A stretch of DNA of 64,000 nucleotides from JANLYC01 sp963815445 (GTDB taxonomy: Bacteria; Actinomycetota; Actinomycetes; Propionibacteriales; Nocardioidaceae): assembly GCA_963815445.1 (NCBI GenBank), contig CAWFGV010000004.1, positions 372,001 to 436,000 on the forward strand, written 5' to 3'. The position numbers and the translations under genes were made by a program. Under the pieces are notes generated by a model. The model was not told where the DNA came from, did no database searches, and saw only the letters and a list, made by a program, of their open reading frames with translations. Each line of letters opens with the position of its first letter. Position 1 is the stretch's first letter. Below are positions 20,240 through 30,519 of the stretch, piece after piece.

Positions 20240-20639
20240 GGCGCACATCACGGTCGACTTCAGTGATCCGGAGGCTCCGGTCTTCGTGATCAGCGTCGCC
20301 GCCGAGCTCAGCGGGATGCACCCCCAGACCTTGCGTAGCTACGACCGGATGGGCCTGGTCAGTCCGGGTCGCACCCGTGGAGGCGGTCGCCGCTACTCGC
20401 AGCGCGACATCGAGCTGCTGCGGACGGTCGCCGAGCTCACCTCGACCGGCATCGGCATCGAGGGAGTACGCCGCATCCTCGAGCTCGAGCACCAGGTCGC
20501 GGCGCTGCGCGCCCGGGTCGCCGAGCTCGAGGATGAGCTGGTGGCCACGACGCGGGCCGCGCTGCCCAACTTGCCGGCGGTCCGTGCGGTCTCGGCGCTC
20601 ACCCGCTGGCACCCCGGCGCCCCGTTCCACTCCCCCTGA
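20229..20639 (+). CDS. hspR: MerR-family heat-shock repressor HspR
   Basis: 136-aa repressor of the dnaK operon. A MerR-type HTH (VAAELSGMHPQTLRSYDRMG, about residues 22-41) with wing RTRGGGRRYSQRDI, then a coiled coil (ILELEHQVAALRARVAELEDEL). HspR binds HAIR sites together with DnaK as corepressor in Streptomyces and Mycobacterium; the two HAIR copies are 3.9 kb upstream of it in the same operon. The ATG at 20229 overlaps the dnaJ end, with GGAGGG upstream. The frame is open further upstream inside dnaJ but this start matches the family. Confidence 0.95.
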   Translation: MPGRAHITVDFSDPEAPVFVISVAAELSGMHPQTLRSYDRMGLVSPGRTRGGGRRYSQRDIELLRTVAELTSTGIGIEGVRRILELEHQVAALRARVAELEDELVATTRAALPNLPAVRAVSALTRWHPGAPFHSP

Positions 20640-20664
20640 CCTCCAACCGCCAGCCCGCCCCTCT

Positions 20665-20730
20665 CCGCGAATTGCGGGAAAGTGCATCACCCGATCGGCG
20701 TGTCGGCCTGAACTTTCCCGCAATCGGCGG
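20665..20730. repeat. Intergenic inverted repeat, family 2, copy 1
   Basis: Arms 20671-20686 (ATTGCGGGAAAGTGCA) and 20709-20724 pair with one mismatch around a 22-nt loop; four outer C/G pairs extend the stem. The loop ends in GGCGTGTCGGCC, which is identical in copy 2 at 53098-53160. It lies between hspR and clpB. It may act as a partial terminator, but the copy elsewhere suggests a dispersed repeat. Confidence 0.85.
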
Positions 20731-20753
20731 GGACCGCCCCTCAAGAAGGAAGC

Positions 20754-23444
<2,691 letters not shown>

Positions 23445-23451
23445 CGGCGGC

Positions 23452-24102
23452 GTGATCCAGTTCCCGAGCCGGTCCTCCGGTCGCGGGGTGCGCTCTCGTC
23501 CGCGCGAAGTGACCGTCGGAGGTCTCGCGGCCGTCATCGGCAGCGCGATGGCACTCGTGCTGTTGGTCAGCACGGCGAACCAGCTGCACAGCAGCCAGGT
23601 GACCAAGGCGCTGACCACGGCCATCAAGAGCGATCAGGCGGCAACCCTCGGGCTCACGCTCGAGGGGGCACGCGAGCTTCTTCGCTACACGATCATGGGT
23701 CTTGCGGTACTGAGCGCTGCGACCTTGGTGCTGGGGTTCTACGTGCTGCGGCGACACCGTTCCGCCCGGGTCGTGCTCACCGTCATCGGCAGTGGGGTGG
23801 CCGTGCTGGCGCTGCTGGCCGGCCCGGTCGCCTGGCTGGTCACGCTGTACATCGCCGTCTCCATCTTCTTGATGTGGAGCCGGCCGGCGCGGGCCTGGTT
23901 CGCGGGTTCGGACGGGTCGACGCCGCGCGGGGACGGCCCCGGAGGTCCGGCGGATGGTGATCCGACTGAGGCAGCGCCCGAGGGCCCGAGATTCGGTCCC
24001 CCACACGGCCCGCGGCGCGACGTGGACGGCATCCTGCCGCCCCCTCAGCCATTGCCGCCTCCGACGCCACCACCTCCTCCCCCTCCTCCGCCGCCGCGCT
24101 GA
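23452..24102 (+). CDS. Small integral membrane protein with proline-rich tail, function unknown
   Basis: 216 aa, not recognised as a named family. Four hydrophobic segments are visible: about residues 22-42 (GGLAAVIGSAMALVLLVSTA), 77-97 (IMGLAVLSAATLVLGFYVL), 104-122 and 123-142. A cytoplasmic-looking tail rich in Gly/Pro/Asp ends in a near-uniform run of prolines and a final Arg. GTG start 7 nt after the clpB stop, so it is probably cotranscribed with clpB. A stress link is only an inference from position. Confidence 0.75.
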   Translation: MIQFPSRSSGRGVRSRPREVTVGGLAAVIGSAMALVLLVSTANQLHSSQVTKALTTAIKSDQAATLGLTLEGARELLRYTIMGLAVLSAATLVLGFYVLRRHRSARVVLTVIGSGVAVLALLAGPVAWLVTLYIAVSIFLMWSRPARAWFAGSDGSTPRGDGPGGPADGDPTEAAPEGPRFGPPHGPRRDVDGILPPPQPLPPPTPPPPPPPPPPR

Positions 24103-24153
24103 GCGCGTGGCCAGGTTCGTCGGCTCTGGTCGACCGAGCGGTGCGGCCCCCGC

Positions 24154-25317
24154 TCAGCGACGAAGGGCGCCCAGGCGGTCGACCGCGGCGTCGATCACAT
24201 CATCGCGCTTGCAGAAAGCCCAACGCACCAACGGTTTCCCGGCCGTCTTGTCGTCGTAGAACACCTGGGTGGGGATGGCGACAACGCCGCACAGCTCGGG
24301 CAGCTGGAGGCAGAAATCGACCCCGTCGTCGTACCCCAGTGGCCGGATGTCGGTGGTCGCGAAGTAGGTGCCCTGCGGGACGAAGACGTCGAAGCCGATC
24401 GTGCGGAGGCCGTCGCACAGACGGTCGCGCTTGGCCTGCAGGCTGGTACGGAGGCCTGCGTAGTAGGTGTCGTCGAGGTCGAGAGCCGCGGCGATCGCGG
24501 GTTGCAGGGGCGCGCCCGAGGTGAACGTGAGGAACTGCTTGGCCATCATCACCGCGCGGACGAGCTCGGCGGGTCCGATCGCCCAGCCGACCTTCCAGCC
24601 GGTGAAGGAGAACGTCTTGCCACCGCTGGAGATCGTCAGCGTGCGTTCGCGCATGCCGTCGTATGACGCGAGCGGCCGGTGGACCAGGCCGTCGAACGTC
24701 AGGTGCTCGTACACCTCGTCGGTGACCACGACCAGGTCGTGCTCGCAGGCGACCTCGGCGATGGCGCGCAGCTCGTCGTCGGTGAGAACCGTGCCGGTGG
24801 GGTTGTGCGGGGTGTTGACGAGGAGCAGCCGGGTGCGGGTGGTCACGGCCCGACGCAGCGCGTCGACGTCGAGCCGGAAGTCGGGCGCACGCAACGTGAC
24901 GGGTACTCGCCGCCCACCGGCCATCGCGATGCACGCGGCATAGGAGTCGTAGTAGGGCTCGAGCGCGATGACCTCGTCGCCGGGCTCGACCAGCGCCAGC
25001 AAGGTTGCCGCTACGGCTTCGGTCGCGCCGGTCGTGACGAGCACCTCGGTGTCGGGATCGACGTCGAGGCCGTAGAAACGCTGCTGATGGCGCGCGATCG
25101 CCGTCCGGAGCTCGGGCACGCCCCAGCCCGGGGCGTACTGGTTACGGCCGGCACGCATCGCGGCGGCGGCGGCGTCGATGACCTCAGCGGGGCCGTCGAC
25201 GTCCGGGAACCCCTGGCCGAGGTTGATGGCCCCGGTGCGCAACGCCAGCGCCGACATCTCGGCGAAGATCGTCTGGCCGAGTCCCTGCAGCCTGCTCGCG
25301 AGGCGGTCACGTCCCAT
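24154..25317 (-). CDS. dapC: Class I PLP aminotransferase, DapC-like (N-succinyldiaminopimelate aminotransferase)
   Basis: 387-aa fold-type I aminotransferase. The N-terminal NLGQGFPDVDGPAEV, the central NTPHNPTGTVLTDDEL (substrate/PLP loop), the Asp in TDEVYEHLTFDG, the Schiff-base Lys in SSGGKTFSFTGWKVGW and the C-terminal RWAFCKRDDVIDAA follow closely what I recall of M. tuberculosis Rv0858c, assigned as DapC in lysine/peptidoglycan synthesis. Kynurenine or methionine aminotransferase activity of the same subgroup is the alternative, so the symbol is tentative. Divergent from pyrE across a palindromic repeat. Confidence 0.85.
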   Translation of the reverse strand: MGRDRLASRLQGLGQTIFAEMSALALRTGAINLGQGFPDVDGPAEVIDAAAAAMRAGRNQYAPGWGVPELRTAIARHQQRFYGLDVDPDTEVLVTTGATEAVAATLLALVEPGDEVIALEPYYDSYAACIAMAGGRRVPVTLRAPDFRLDVDALRRAVTTRTRLLLVNTPHNPTGTVLTDDELRAIAEVACEHDLVVVTDEVYEHLTFDGLVHRPLASYDGMRERTLTISSGGKTFSFTGWKVGWAIGPAELVRAVMMAKQFLTFTSGAPLQPAIAAALDLDDTYYAGLRTSLQAKRDRLCDGLRTIGFDVFVPQGTYFATTDIRPLGYDDGVDFCLQLPELCGVVAIPTQVFYDDKTAGKPLVRWAFCKRDDVIDAAVDRLGALRR

Positions 25318-25360
25318 CCACCCACCTAATCACCCTCCCCACCCCAGCTGCTGCCCACCT

Positions 25361-25447
25361 GGCCCTCCGCGTTTGCCTTGTTCACAAGCCAGGTGGCTTG
25401 TGAACAAGGCAAACGTGCCGTGGTCAGTGTGGGTTTGCCTCGGTGAC
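25361..25447 (+). repeat. Oriented palindromic intergenic element, copy A
   Basis: Layout: GGCCCTCCG, then arm 25370-25391 (starts CGTTTGCCTTGTTCAC), centre GG, perfect complementary arm 25394-25415, about 15 variable nt, then GGGTTTGCCTCGGTGAC (25431-25447). The last block looks like a decayed third arm. Each arm also contains its own small dyad CTTG-TTCA-CAAG. It lies between the divergent dapC-like and pyrE genes, so it is not simply a terminator. Confidence 0.92.
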
Positions 25448-25530
25448 TGGTCGGCCGATGGAGCGCGCGTGCCACCGTCGGAAGGGCCTCATGGGTATGC
25501 CGCCGAGGCCACCTCGCTAGGGTCGCGGGC

Positions 25531-26067
25531 ATGACCGACCGTGATGCGCTCCTCCAGCAGATCAAGGGCAAGGCCGTCGTGCACGGCACGGTGATTCTGT
25601 CCTCAGGGCAGGAGGCTCGTTACTACATCGACCTTCGCCGGATCACTCTCGACGGTGAAGCTGCTCCCCTGGTAGGCCGCGTGATGCGCGAGGCGACCGC
25701 CGATCTCGAGTACGAAGCCGTCGGCGGCTTGACGCTCGGTGCCGATCCCGTGGCCGCCGCGATGCTGCACGCCGCGAACGCAACCGGCGGTCGGCTCGAC
25801 GCCTTCGTCGTACGCAAGGAAGGCAAGGCGCACGGGCTGCAGCGTCGTGTCGAGGGGCCCGAGGTCAAGGGCCGCCGCGTGCTCGCCGTGGAGGACACCT
25901 CGACGACCGGCGGGTCCGTCATGACGGCCGTCGATGCCCTTCGTGAGGAGGGCGCGGACGTCGTGGGGGTGGCCGTCATCGTAGACCGCGGAGCACGTGA
26001 GGCTGTCGAGGCGGCCGGTCTGCGCTATATCGCGGCCTACGAGCTGCGGGACCTCGAGCTGGCCTGA
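25531..26067 (+). CDS. pyrE: Orotate phosphoribosyltransferase
   Basis: Pyrimidine synthesis: orotate plus PRPP to OMP. 178 aa, normal length. The PRPP-binding motif RRVLAVEDTSTTGGSVMTA is at about residues 112-130; the N-terminal SSGQEARYYIDLRR and the lysine-rich RKEGKAHG loop fit the family. TAGGGT lies 7 nt before the ATG and no Shine-Dalgarno is present, pointing to a leaderless mRNA. No PyrR-type leader or attenuator is visible. Confidence 0.95.
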   Translation: MTDRDALLQQIKGKAVVHGTVILSSGQEARYYIDLRRITLDGEAAPLVGRVMREATADLEYEAVGGLTLGADPVAAAMLHAANATGGRLDAFVVRKEGKAHGLQRRVEGPEVKGRRVLAVEDTSTTGGSVMTAVDALREEGADVVGVAVIVDRGAREAVEAAGLRYIAAYELRDLELA

Positions 26068-26094
26068 CCCATCCTGTCGGACGATCCCGGCGGA

Positions 26095-27084
26095 TCACGC
26101 GGCCGGCGGCAACCAGGAGCCGCCGCCGGACTGTTGCTGAAGCTCCCGACGGAGGCGCTGTGCGGTGCGCTCGAAGTTGTGCGGCTGGACATCGGTCCAC
26201 AACAGCCGACTGACCCCGATGCCGAGACTTCGGATGCGGTCCTCCCGCCTCTTCTCCAACCAGACGACCTCATCAGCAGTACCCTCCGGCGCTGAACCGT
26301 CGTCACGGGTCTGGTACTTGACGCGACCGTCGCACTCCCACAGGTGGTTGAGCGACGGCGAATAGATGTCGCCCTCGGCATGCCCACCGCCCGGGAAAGG
26401 GATCACATGTTGCAGGACGAGGTCGTCGATGCCGAGCCTGACCAGGACGATACGGCCCAGAGTCTCAATAGGCGTAGCGGCGCCGACGCGAGCATTCGCC
26501 ACGGCGGCGGCGATCTCGGGTCCGCCAGGCTCGGTCGTCAGGGCCCCGACCATGGCGGCCAGCCTTGTCGGGTCGGCTCCGGCATTGAGCGCCGCGTCAG
26601 CAGCGACCACGCCGGTATGGAAGCCGTACTCGCGGGCCAGGTCGACGACGGTGCGCTCGGGTGAGGTCACGCGCACGCCGGCAATGGTGATGACGTGAGC
26701 GGCGGGTAGCGCGGGCATGTGGTGCTTGATGAGTGCCTGCACACGGGCCGTCTGGGTGTCAGTCGTCCGAGTCACGTGGCTGAGCTGGTCGGGCACGGCG
26801 TACAGCGGGAGACCGAGGATGCGAGCGGCCGAGCCATGGCTGAGCACCGCGTCTTCGGCGCACACCAGGAGGGCGGCGCGGTCGCGGAGGACGAGCCGCT
26901 CGTGGCTCGTGAGGACGGACCATTTCTCGCGGGTGGTGTAGATGCCGTAGCGAACTTTGATCCAGGGCCCGTCGCCGCGCGTGAGCCGGGCGAACTCACG
27001 TGCGCTCACGCCACAGTCGATCGCTTGTCGGCGCGCGAAGATGCCGTGTTGATCCACGATGATGCCGTCGAGTCCGGGGCGCAT
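26095..27084 (-). CDS. AbiEi-antitoxin-like/DUF559-type protein, orphan
   Basis: 329 aa. The N-terminus (HGIFARRQAIDCGVSAREFARL, WIKVRYGIYT) resembles the winged-helix domain of AbiEi-type antitoxins. The C-terminal part (IPFPGGGHAEGDIYSPSLNHLWECDGRVKYQ, then VVWLEKRREDRIRSLGI) resembles DUF559/very-short-patch-repair nuclease-like proteins, with D, E and K in a PD-(D/E)xK-like order. Such two-domain proteins are common single genes in actinobacteria and their role is not established. No partner AbiEii toxin is adjacent. The frame is open to 27312 through a palindromic repeat; the ATG at 27084 starts the family-like sequence. Confidence 0.75.
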   Translation of the reverse strand: MRPGLDGIIVDQHGIFARRQAIDCGVSAREFARLTRGDGPWIKVRYGIYTTREKWSVLTSHERLVLRDRAALLVCAEDAVLSHGSAARILGLPLYAVPDQLSHVTRTTDTQTARVQALIKHHMPALPAAHVITIAGVRVTSPERTVVDLAREYGFHTGVVAADAALNAGADPTRLAAMVGALTTEPGGPEIAAAVANARVGAATPIETLGRIVLVRLGIDDLVLQHVIPFPGGGHAEGDIYSPSLNHLWECDGRVKYQTRDDGSAPEGTADEVVWLEKRREDRIRSLGIGVSRLLWTDVQPHNFERTAQRLRRELQQQSGGGSWLPPAA

Positions 27085-27244
27085 GGGTCGACCATGCGCC
27101 GTACGACGGCCCGGCGTCTGATCCGGGCGTGGACCTGTGGATGGCCGCCGACGTCGTACGAGTCTGTGCGTATGCCGGGCAGGGCCGCCACGGGTAGTGG
27201 GAGCGTGGAACCCGGTAGGGGCTGCGACAGGCCACGGTCGCCGG

Positions 27245-27331
27245 GTGGCAGAGGCAAACCCGAGGTGAGCGAGCGAAATTTGCCTTGTGAACAAGCCAGG
27301 TGGCTTGTTCACAAGGCAAACGCGGAGGGCC
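27245..27331 (-). repeat. Oriented palindromic intergenic element, copy B
   Basis: Reverse orientation relative to copy A: the GAGGCAAACCC block (27251-27261) is on the left and GCGGAGGGCC on the right. Arms 27279-27298 and 27301-27320 pair perfectly over 20 bp around GG. The inner tetramer is TGAA in the left arm and TTCA in the right, the opposite of copies A and C, so pairing is kept by changes on both sides. It lies in the ~300-bp gap between fba and the AbiEi-like gene; the remainder of that gap shows no gene. Confidence 0.92.
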
Positions 27332-27384
27332 AGATGAAGGCGACAGGATGGATCGGAGCGGCTGGGGAGGCCAGCGTCCGGGGG

Positions 27385-28419
27385 TCAGGCGGTGAGGGAC
27401 GTGCCGGCGGCGCGCAGCGATTCGCAGGCCTCGACGACGCGGGTGGCCATCCCGGCCTCCGCTGCCTTGCCGTACGACCGGGGGTCGTAGAGTTTCTTGT
27501 CGCCGACTTCGCCGTCCACCTTCAGCACGCCCGAGTAGTGGCTGAACATGTGGTCGGCGATGGGTCGCGTGAAGGCGTACTGGGTGTCGGTGTCGACGTT
27601 CATCTTCACCACGCCATAGTCGAGCGCCTCCCGGATCTCCTCCAGCAGCGACCCCGAGCCACCGTGGAACACCAGGTCGAACGGCTTGGCATCGTCACCG
27701 AGCCCGTGCTTGTCGGCCACCGCCTCCTGCGCCGCCTTGAGAATCTCCGGCCGCAGCTTCACGTTGCCGGGCTTGTAGACGCCGTGCACGTTGCCGAACG
27801 TCAACGCGGTCAGGTAGCGACCGTTCTCACCGAGACCCAGCGCCTCTGCGGTCCGCAAGGCATCGTCGGGGGTCGTGTAGAGCTTGTCGTCGATCGCGCC
27901 GACGACGCCGTCCTCCTCACCACCCACGACGCCGACCTCGATCTCGAGGATGATGTTGGCCTTGGCCGCTGTCTCGAGCAGCTCCTTGGCGATCGAGAGA
28001 TTCTCCTCCAGCAGCACGGCCGAGCCGTCCCACATGTGGGACTGGAAGATCGGCAGCCCGCCGTTGGCCACCTGTTCCCGGGAGGCTTCGAGCAGGGGTC
28101 GGACGAAGCCGTCCAGCTTGTCCTTCGGGCAGTGGTCCGTGTGCAAGGCGATGTTGACCGGGTACTTCCTGGCCGCCTCGTGGGCGAACGCTGCGAACGC
28201 GAGAGAGCCGGCCACCATGTCCTTGATCGTCGTACCCGACAAGAACTCGGCGCCACCGGTCGACACCTGCACGATGCCGTCGCTCCCAGCCTCGGCGAAC
28301 CCGCGCATGGCGGCGTGCAGCGTCTGGCTCGAGGTCACGTTGATCGCCGGGTACGCGAACCTCTCGGCCTTGGCCTTGTCGAGCATGGCGGCGTACACGT
28401 CGGGCGTGGCGATGGGCAT
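27385..28419 (-). CDS. fbaA: Class II fructose-bisphosphate aldolase
   Basis: Glycolysis/gluconeogenesis: reversible cleavage of fructose-1,6-bisphosphate. 344 aa, the usual size for the class IIA type. Zinc and catalytic residues: ALHTDHCPKDK (Asp/His, about residue 95), EIEVGVVGGEEDGV (Glu, about 160), FGNVHGVYKPGNVKL (His, about 210) and FHGGSGS (His and phosphate loop, about 251). ATG with GGAGA upstream. Its stop faces the palindromic repeat copy B. Confidence 0.96.
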   Translation of the reverse strand: MPIATPDVYAAMLDKAKAERFAYPAINVTSSQTLHAAMRGFAEAGSDGIVQVSTGGAEFLSGTTIKDMVAGSLAFAAFAHEAARKYPVNIALHTDHCPKDKLDGFVRPLLEASREQVANGGLPIFQSHMWDGSAVLLEENLSIAKELLETAAKANIILEIEVGVVGGEEDGVVGAIDDKLYTTPDDALRTAEALGLGENGRYLTALTFGNVHGVYKPGNVKLRPEILKAAQEAVADKHGLGDDAKPFDLVFHGGSGSLLEEIREALDYGVVKMNVDTDTQYAFTRPIADHMFSHYSGVLKVDGEVGDKKLYDPRSYGKAAEAGMATRVVEACESLRAAGTSLTA

Positions 28420-28560
28420 GGTCGTCTCCGTTGCTGGCCGGTTCGGGTCCTGTTCCGTGTAGCGCCAGTATCGCGTCTCGCCGTGACACGTGCCACATCG
28501 CCCGCTGGGTGGGCAGCTCCGGTGTACGTCGGACGGGCCCGGCCCATGGAGGTATGTCGA

Positions 28561-29241
28561 TCAGGTCTCGTCCTGGGAGTGCTGGCGGATCCAGGTGTGC
28601 ATCGCGATGGCAGCCGCGGCCCCGGCGTTGATCGACCGGGTGGAGCCGAACTGCGCGATCGACAGCGTCGTCGTGCATGTGGTTCGCATCTGCTCCGTCA
28701 GGCCCGGTCCTTCCTGGCCGAAGACGAGAACACAACGTTGCGGCAACTCAGCTCGTTCGAGCGGCACCGCGCCGGGGAGGTTGTCGACGCCGAGCAGCGG
28801 CAGCCCCGCGTCGGCGCACCACGTCGCAAAGGTGTCGATGCTGTCGTGGTGACGCACGTGCTGGTACCGGTCGGTCACCATCGCACCCCGGCGGTTCCAC
28901 CGGCGCCGGCCGACGATGTGGACCTCCGCCGCGAGGAAGGCGTTGGCGGTGCGGACGACGGAGCCGATGTTGAAGTCGTGCTGCCAGTTCTCGATGGCCA
29001 CGTGGAACGGGTGGCGACGCGTGTCGAGGTCGGCGACGATCGCGTCCAGCCGCCAGTAGCGGTAGCGGTCGGCGACGTTGCGCTGGTCGCCGTTGGCCAG
29101 CAGCTCGGTGTCGTAGTGGGGGTCGGCGGGCCAGCTGCCTTCCCACGGCCCGACCCCGACGACATACCTCCCGGTCGGGTCGGATGGGCCGGTCTCGTCG
29201 GCCTCCTCATCCGCTGCCGCGGCGTCGCTCCGGCTCGTCAC
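28561..29241 (-). CDS. TrmH/SpoU-family RNA 2'-O-methyltransferase
   Basis: 226-aa SPOUT methyltransferase of tRNA or rRNA. Motif 1 NIGSVVRTANAFLAAEVHIVG (about residues 88-108), motif 2 VLVFGQEGPGL (about 178), motif 3 FGSTRSINAGAAAAIAMHTW (about 198-217) that forms the trefoil-knot SAM site. The N-terminal ~60 residues are acidic and not conserved-looking. The frame is open to 29952, but TAGAGT (29254-29249) 7 nt before the GTG at 29241 argues for a leaderless start there. The target RNA position cannot be told. Confidence 0.88.
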   Translation of the reverse strand: MTSRSDAAAADEEADETGPSDPTGRYVVGVGPWEGSWPADPHYDTELLANGDQRNVADRYRYWRLDAIVADLDTRRHPFHVAIENWQHDFNIGSVVRTANAFLAAEVHIVGRRRWNRRGAMVTDRYQHVRHHDSIDTFATWCADAGLPLLGVDNLPGAVPLERAELPQRCVLVFGQEGPGLTEQMRTTCTTTLSIAQFGSTRSINAGAAAAIAMHTWIRQHSQDET

Positions 29242-29248
29242 GCAGGAC

Positions 29249-29271
29249 ACTCTAGGTCCGGCGGTTAGGCT
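29249..29271. promoter_or_regulatory. Back-to-back leaderless -10 boxes of trmH-like and dedA genes
   Basis: TAGAGT on the minus strand (29254-29249) ends 7 nt before the methyltransferase GTG; TAGGCT on the plus strand (29266-29271) ends 6 nt before the dedA GTG. Only 11 bp separate the two boxes, so polymerases could hardly occupy both promoters at once. Confidence 0.6.
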
Positions 29272-29277
29272 TCGGGG

Positions 29278-29991
29278 GTGATGAGCGACCTGCAGAACGT
29301 CATGCTGCTCGGCGGCCTGCTCGACCCCAAGACCATCCTCGACCACTTCGGTGCGTACGCCCTGTGGGGTGCCGCGCTGGTGATCTTCATCGAGTGCTGG
29401 CTGTTCCCCTTCCTGCCCGGCGACTCCCTGCTGTTCGTGGTCGGCCTCCTCATCGCGCAGCAGGAAACGATCAGCGTGCCGCTGTGGCTGGCCTGCCTGG
29501 TGTTGAGCATCTCGGCGGTGCTGAGCAACGTCGTGGGGTATGGCGTCGGCGCCAAGCTGGGTCCGGCGGTGTTCAACAAGCCGGACTCCCGCTTCTTCAA
29601 GCAGGAGCATGTCGACCGGACCTTCGCGTTCTTCGACAAGTACGGGAGCCAGGCGATCCTGCTCGCCCGTTTCGTGCCGATCGTCCGCACGTTCATCACG
29701 CTGGCGGCCGGTGTGGGCCGGATGCCGTTCCGGCGGTTCATCGTCTACTCCGCGATCGGTGGCGTGCTCTGGGCGACCGGAGTGACGTTGCTCGGTTACT
29801 GGTTGGGCCAGGTCGACTTCTTGGCCAAGAACATCGATCTGGTCCTGCTCGGGTTGGTGCTCATCTCCGTCATACCGATCGCGATCGAAGCCGCGCGGGC
29901 CCGTTCGCGATCGCGCGACGCGCGGTACGACGAACCCACCGAGCGCGAGCAAGTCCTCCGCGAGCAGCGAGACGTCAACCCCGAGCCGTGA
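29278..29991 (+). CDS. DedA/SNARE-associated (VTT-domain) membrane protein
   Basis: 237-aa polytopic membrane protein of the DedA family, implicated in lipid carrier (undecaprenyl-phosphate) or phospholipid translocation and membrane homeostasis. Family marks: the re-entrant ECWLFPFLPGDSLLFVVGLL (acidic residue and PGD, about residues 39-58) and RFVPIVRTFITLAAGVGRMP (two functional arginines, about 130-149). Four to five hydrophobic stretches are visible. GTG 29278 is preferred since TAGGCT lies 6 nt before it; ATG 29281 is the next codon. Confidence 0.88.
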   Translation: MMSDLQNVMLLGGLLDPKTILDHFGAYALWGAALVIFIECWLFPFLPGDSLLFVVGLLIAQQETISVPLWLACLVLSISAVLSNVVGYGVGAKLGPAVFNKPDSRFFKQEHVDRTFAFFDKYGSQAILLARFVPIVRTFITLAAGVGRMPFRRFIVYSAIGGVLWATGVTLLGYWLGQVDFLAKNIDLVLLGLVLISVIPIAIEAARARSRSRDARYDEPTEREQVLREQRDVNPEP

Positions 29992-30002
29992 GCCTGGCGC
30001 AC

Positions 30003-30089
30003 GTCACTGAGGCAAACCCCCAGTCCCCTACGCGCGTTTGCCTTGTTCACAAGCCACCTGGCTTGTGAACAAGGCAAACGCGGAGGGCC
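30003..30089 (-). repeat. Oriented palindromic intergenic element, copy C
   Basis: Reverse orientation. The block GTCACTGAGGCAAACCC (30003-30019) is on the left, GCGGAGGGCC on the right. Arms 30033-30056 and 30059-30082 pair perfectly over 24 bp around CC. In reverse complement its arms are the same as copy A, plus one extra CG pair step. It lies between the convergent dedA and DUF3151 genes, where it could also serve as a bidirectional terminator. Confidence 0.92.
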
Positions 30090-30120
30090 ACGTGGTCGGA
30101 GACGCTGAGGGACGAGTGGA

Positions 30121-30519
30121 TCAGTGGGGGGCGGTGGGGTCGGAGTCGGTGAGGAAGGCACGGCACCGTTCGGCCTCCTCGACGTCGCCGATCAGGTCCG
30201 ACGCCTTGGCCAGGGCGGCCAGGCAGCGCAGGAAGCCCTGGTTCGGCTCGTGCGCCCACGGGATCGGGCCGTGTCCCTTCCAGCCGTTGCGGCGCAGCGC
30301 GTCGAGGCCGCGGTGATACCCCACCCGAGCGAACGCGTATCCCGACAGGTCATCACCGGACGAGAGCGCGTCCTCGGCAACCCCGGCCCAGGCCAGCGAC
30401 GATGCGGGCAGCTGCCGTGCCACCTCGCGGGGGTCGGTGCCGGAGCGTAGAGCGGCCGCGGCGGCATCCTCGGGCAGGTACGTCGGCGGCGGTCCGCCCA
30501 GCAGGTTGTCGAAAGTCAT
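30121..30519 (-). CDS. DUF3151 protein
   Basis: 132 aa. MTFDNLLGGPPPTYLPEDA, then VARQLPASSLAWAGVAEDAL, FARVGYHRGLDALRRNGWKGHGPIPW and RCLAALAKASDLIGDVEEAERCRAFL identify the actinobacteria-specific DUF3151 family. It is an all-helical, cytoplasmic-looking protein without known function. The ATG at 30519 starts the family-like sequence; the frame is open to 30639. Its position near fba and purA is the conserved one in this phylum as I recall. Confidence 0.85.
   Translation of the reverse strand: MTFDNLLGGPPPTYLPEDAAAAALRSGTDPREVARQLPASSLAWAGVAEDALSSGDDLSGYAFARVGYHRGLDALRRNGWKGHGPIPWAHEPNQGFLRCLAALAKASDLIGDVEEAERCRAFLTDSDPTAPH

Noticed and set aside
25326..25589. Short ORFs with LVNKANA/LVHKAN peptides at 25.4, 27.3, 30.0 and 60.1 kb
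   Set aside because: The shared peptide comes only from translation of the palindromic repeat; these are not genes or a protein family.
26095..27084. Complete AbiE toxin-antitoxin system
   Set aside because: No AbiEii-like nucleotidyltransferase toxin gene lies beside it; only the antitoxin-like domain is seen.
27085..27312. Upstream extension of the AbiEi-like frame
   Set aside because: It runs through the palindromic repeat and a low-complexity stretch; the ATG at 27084 starts the recognisable domain.
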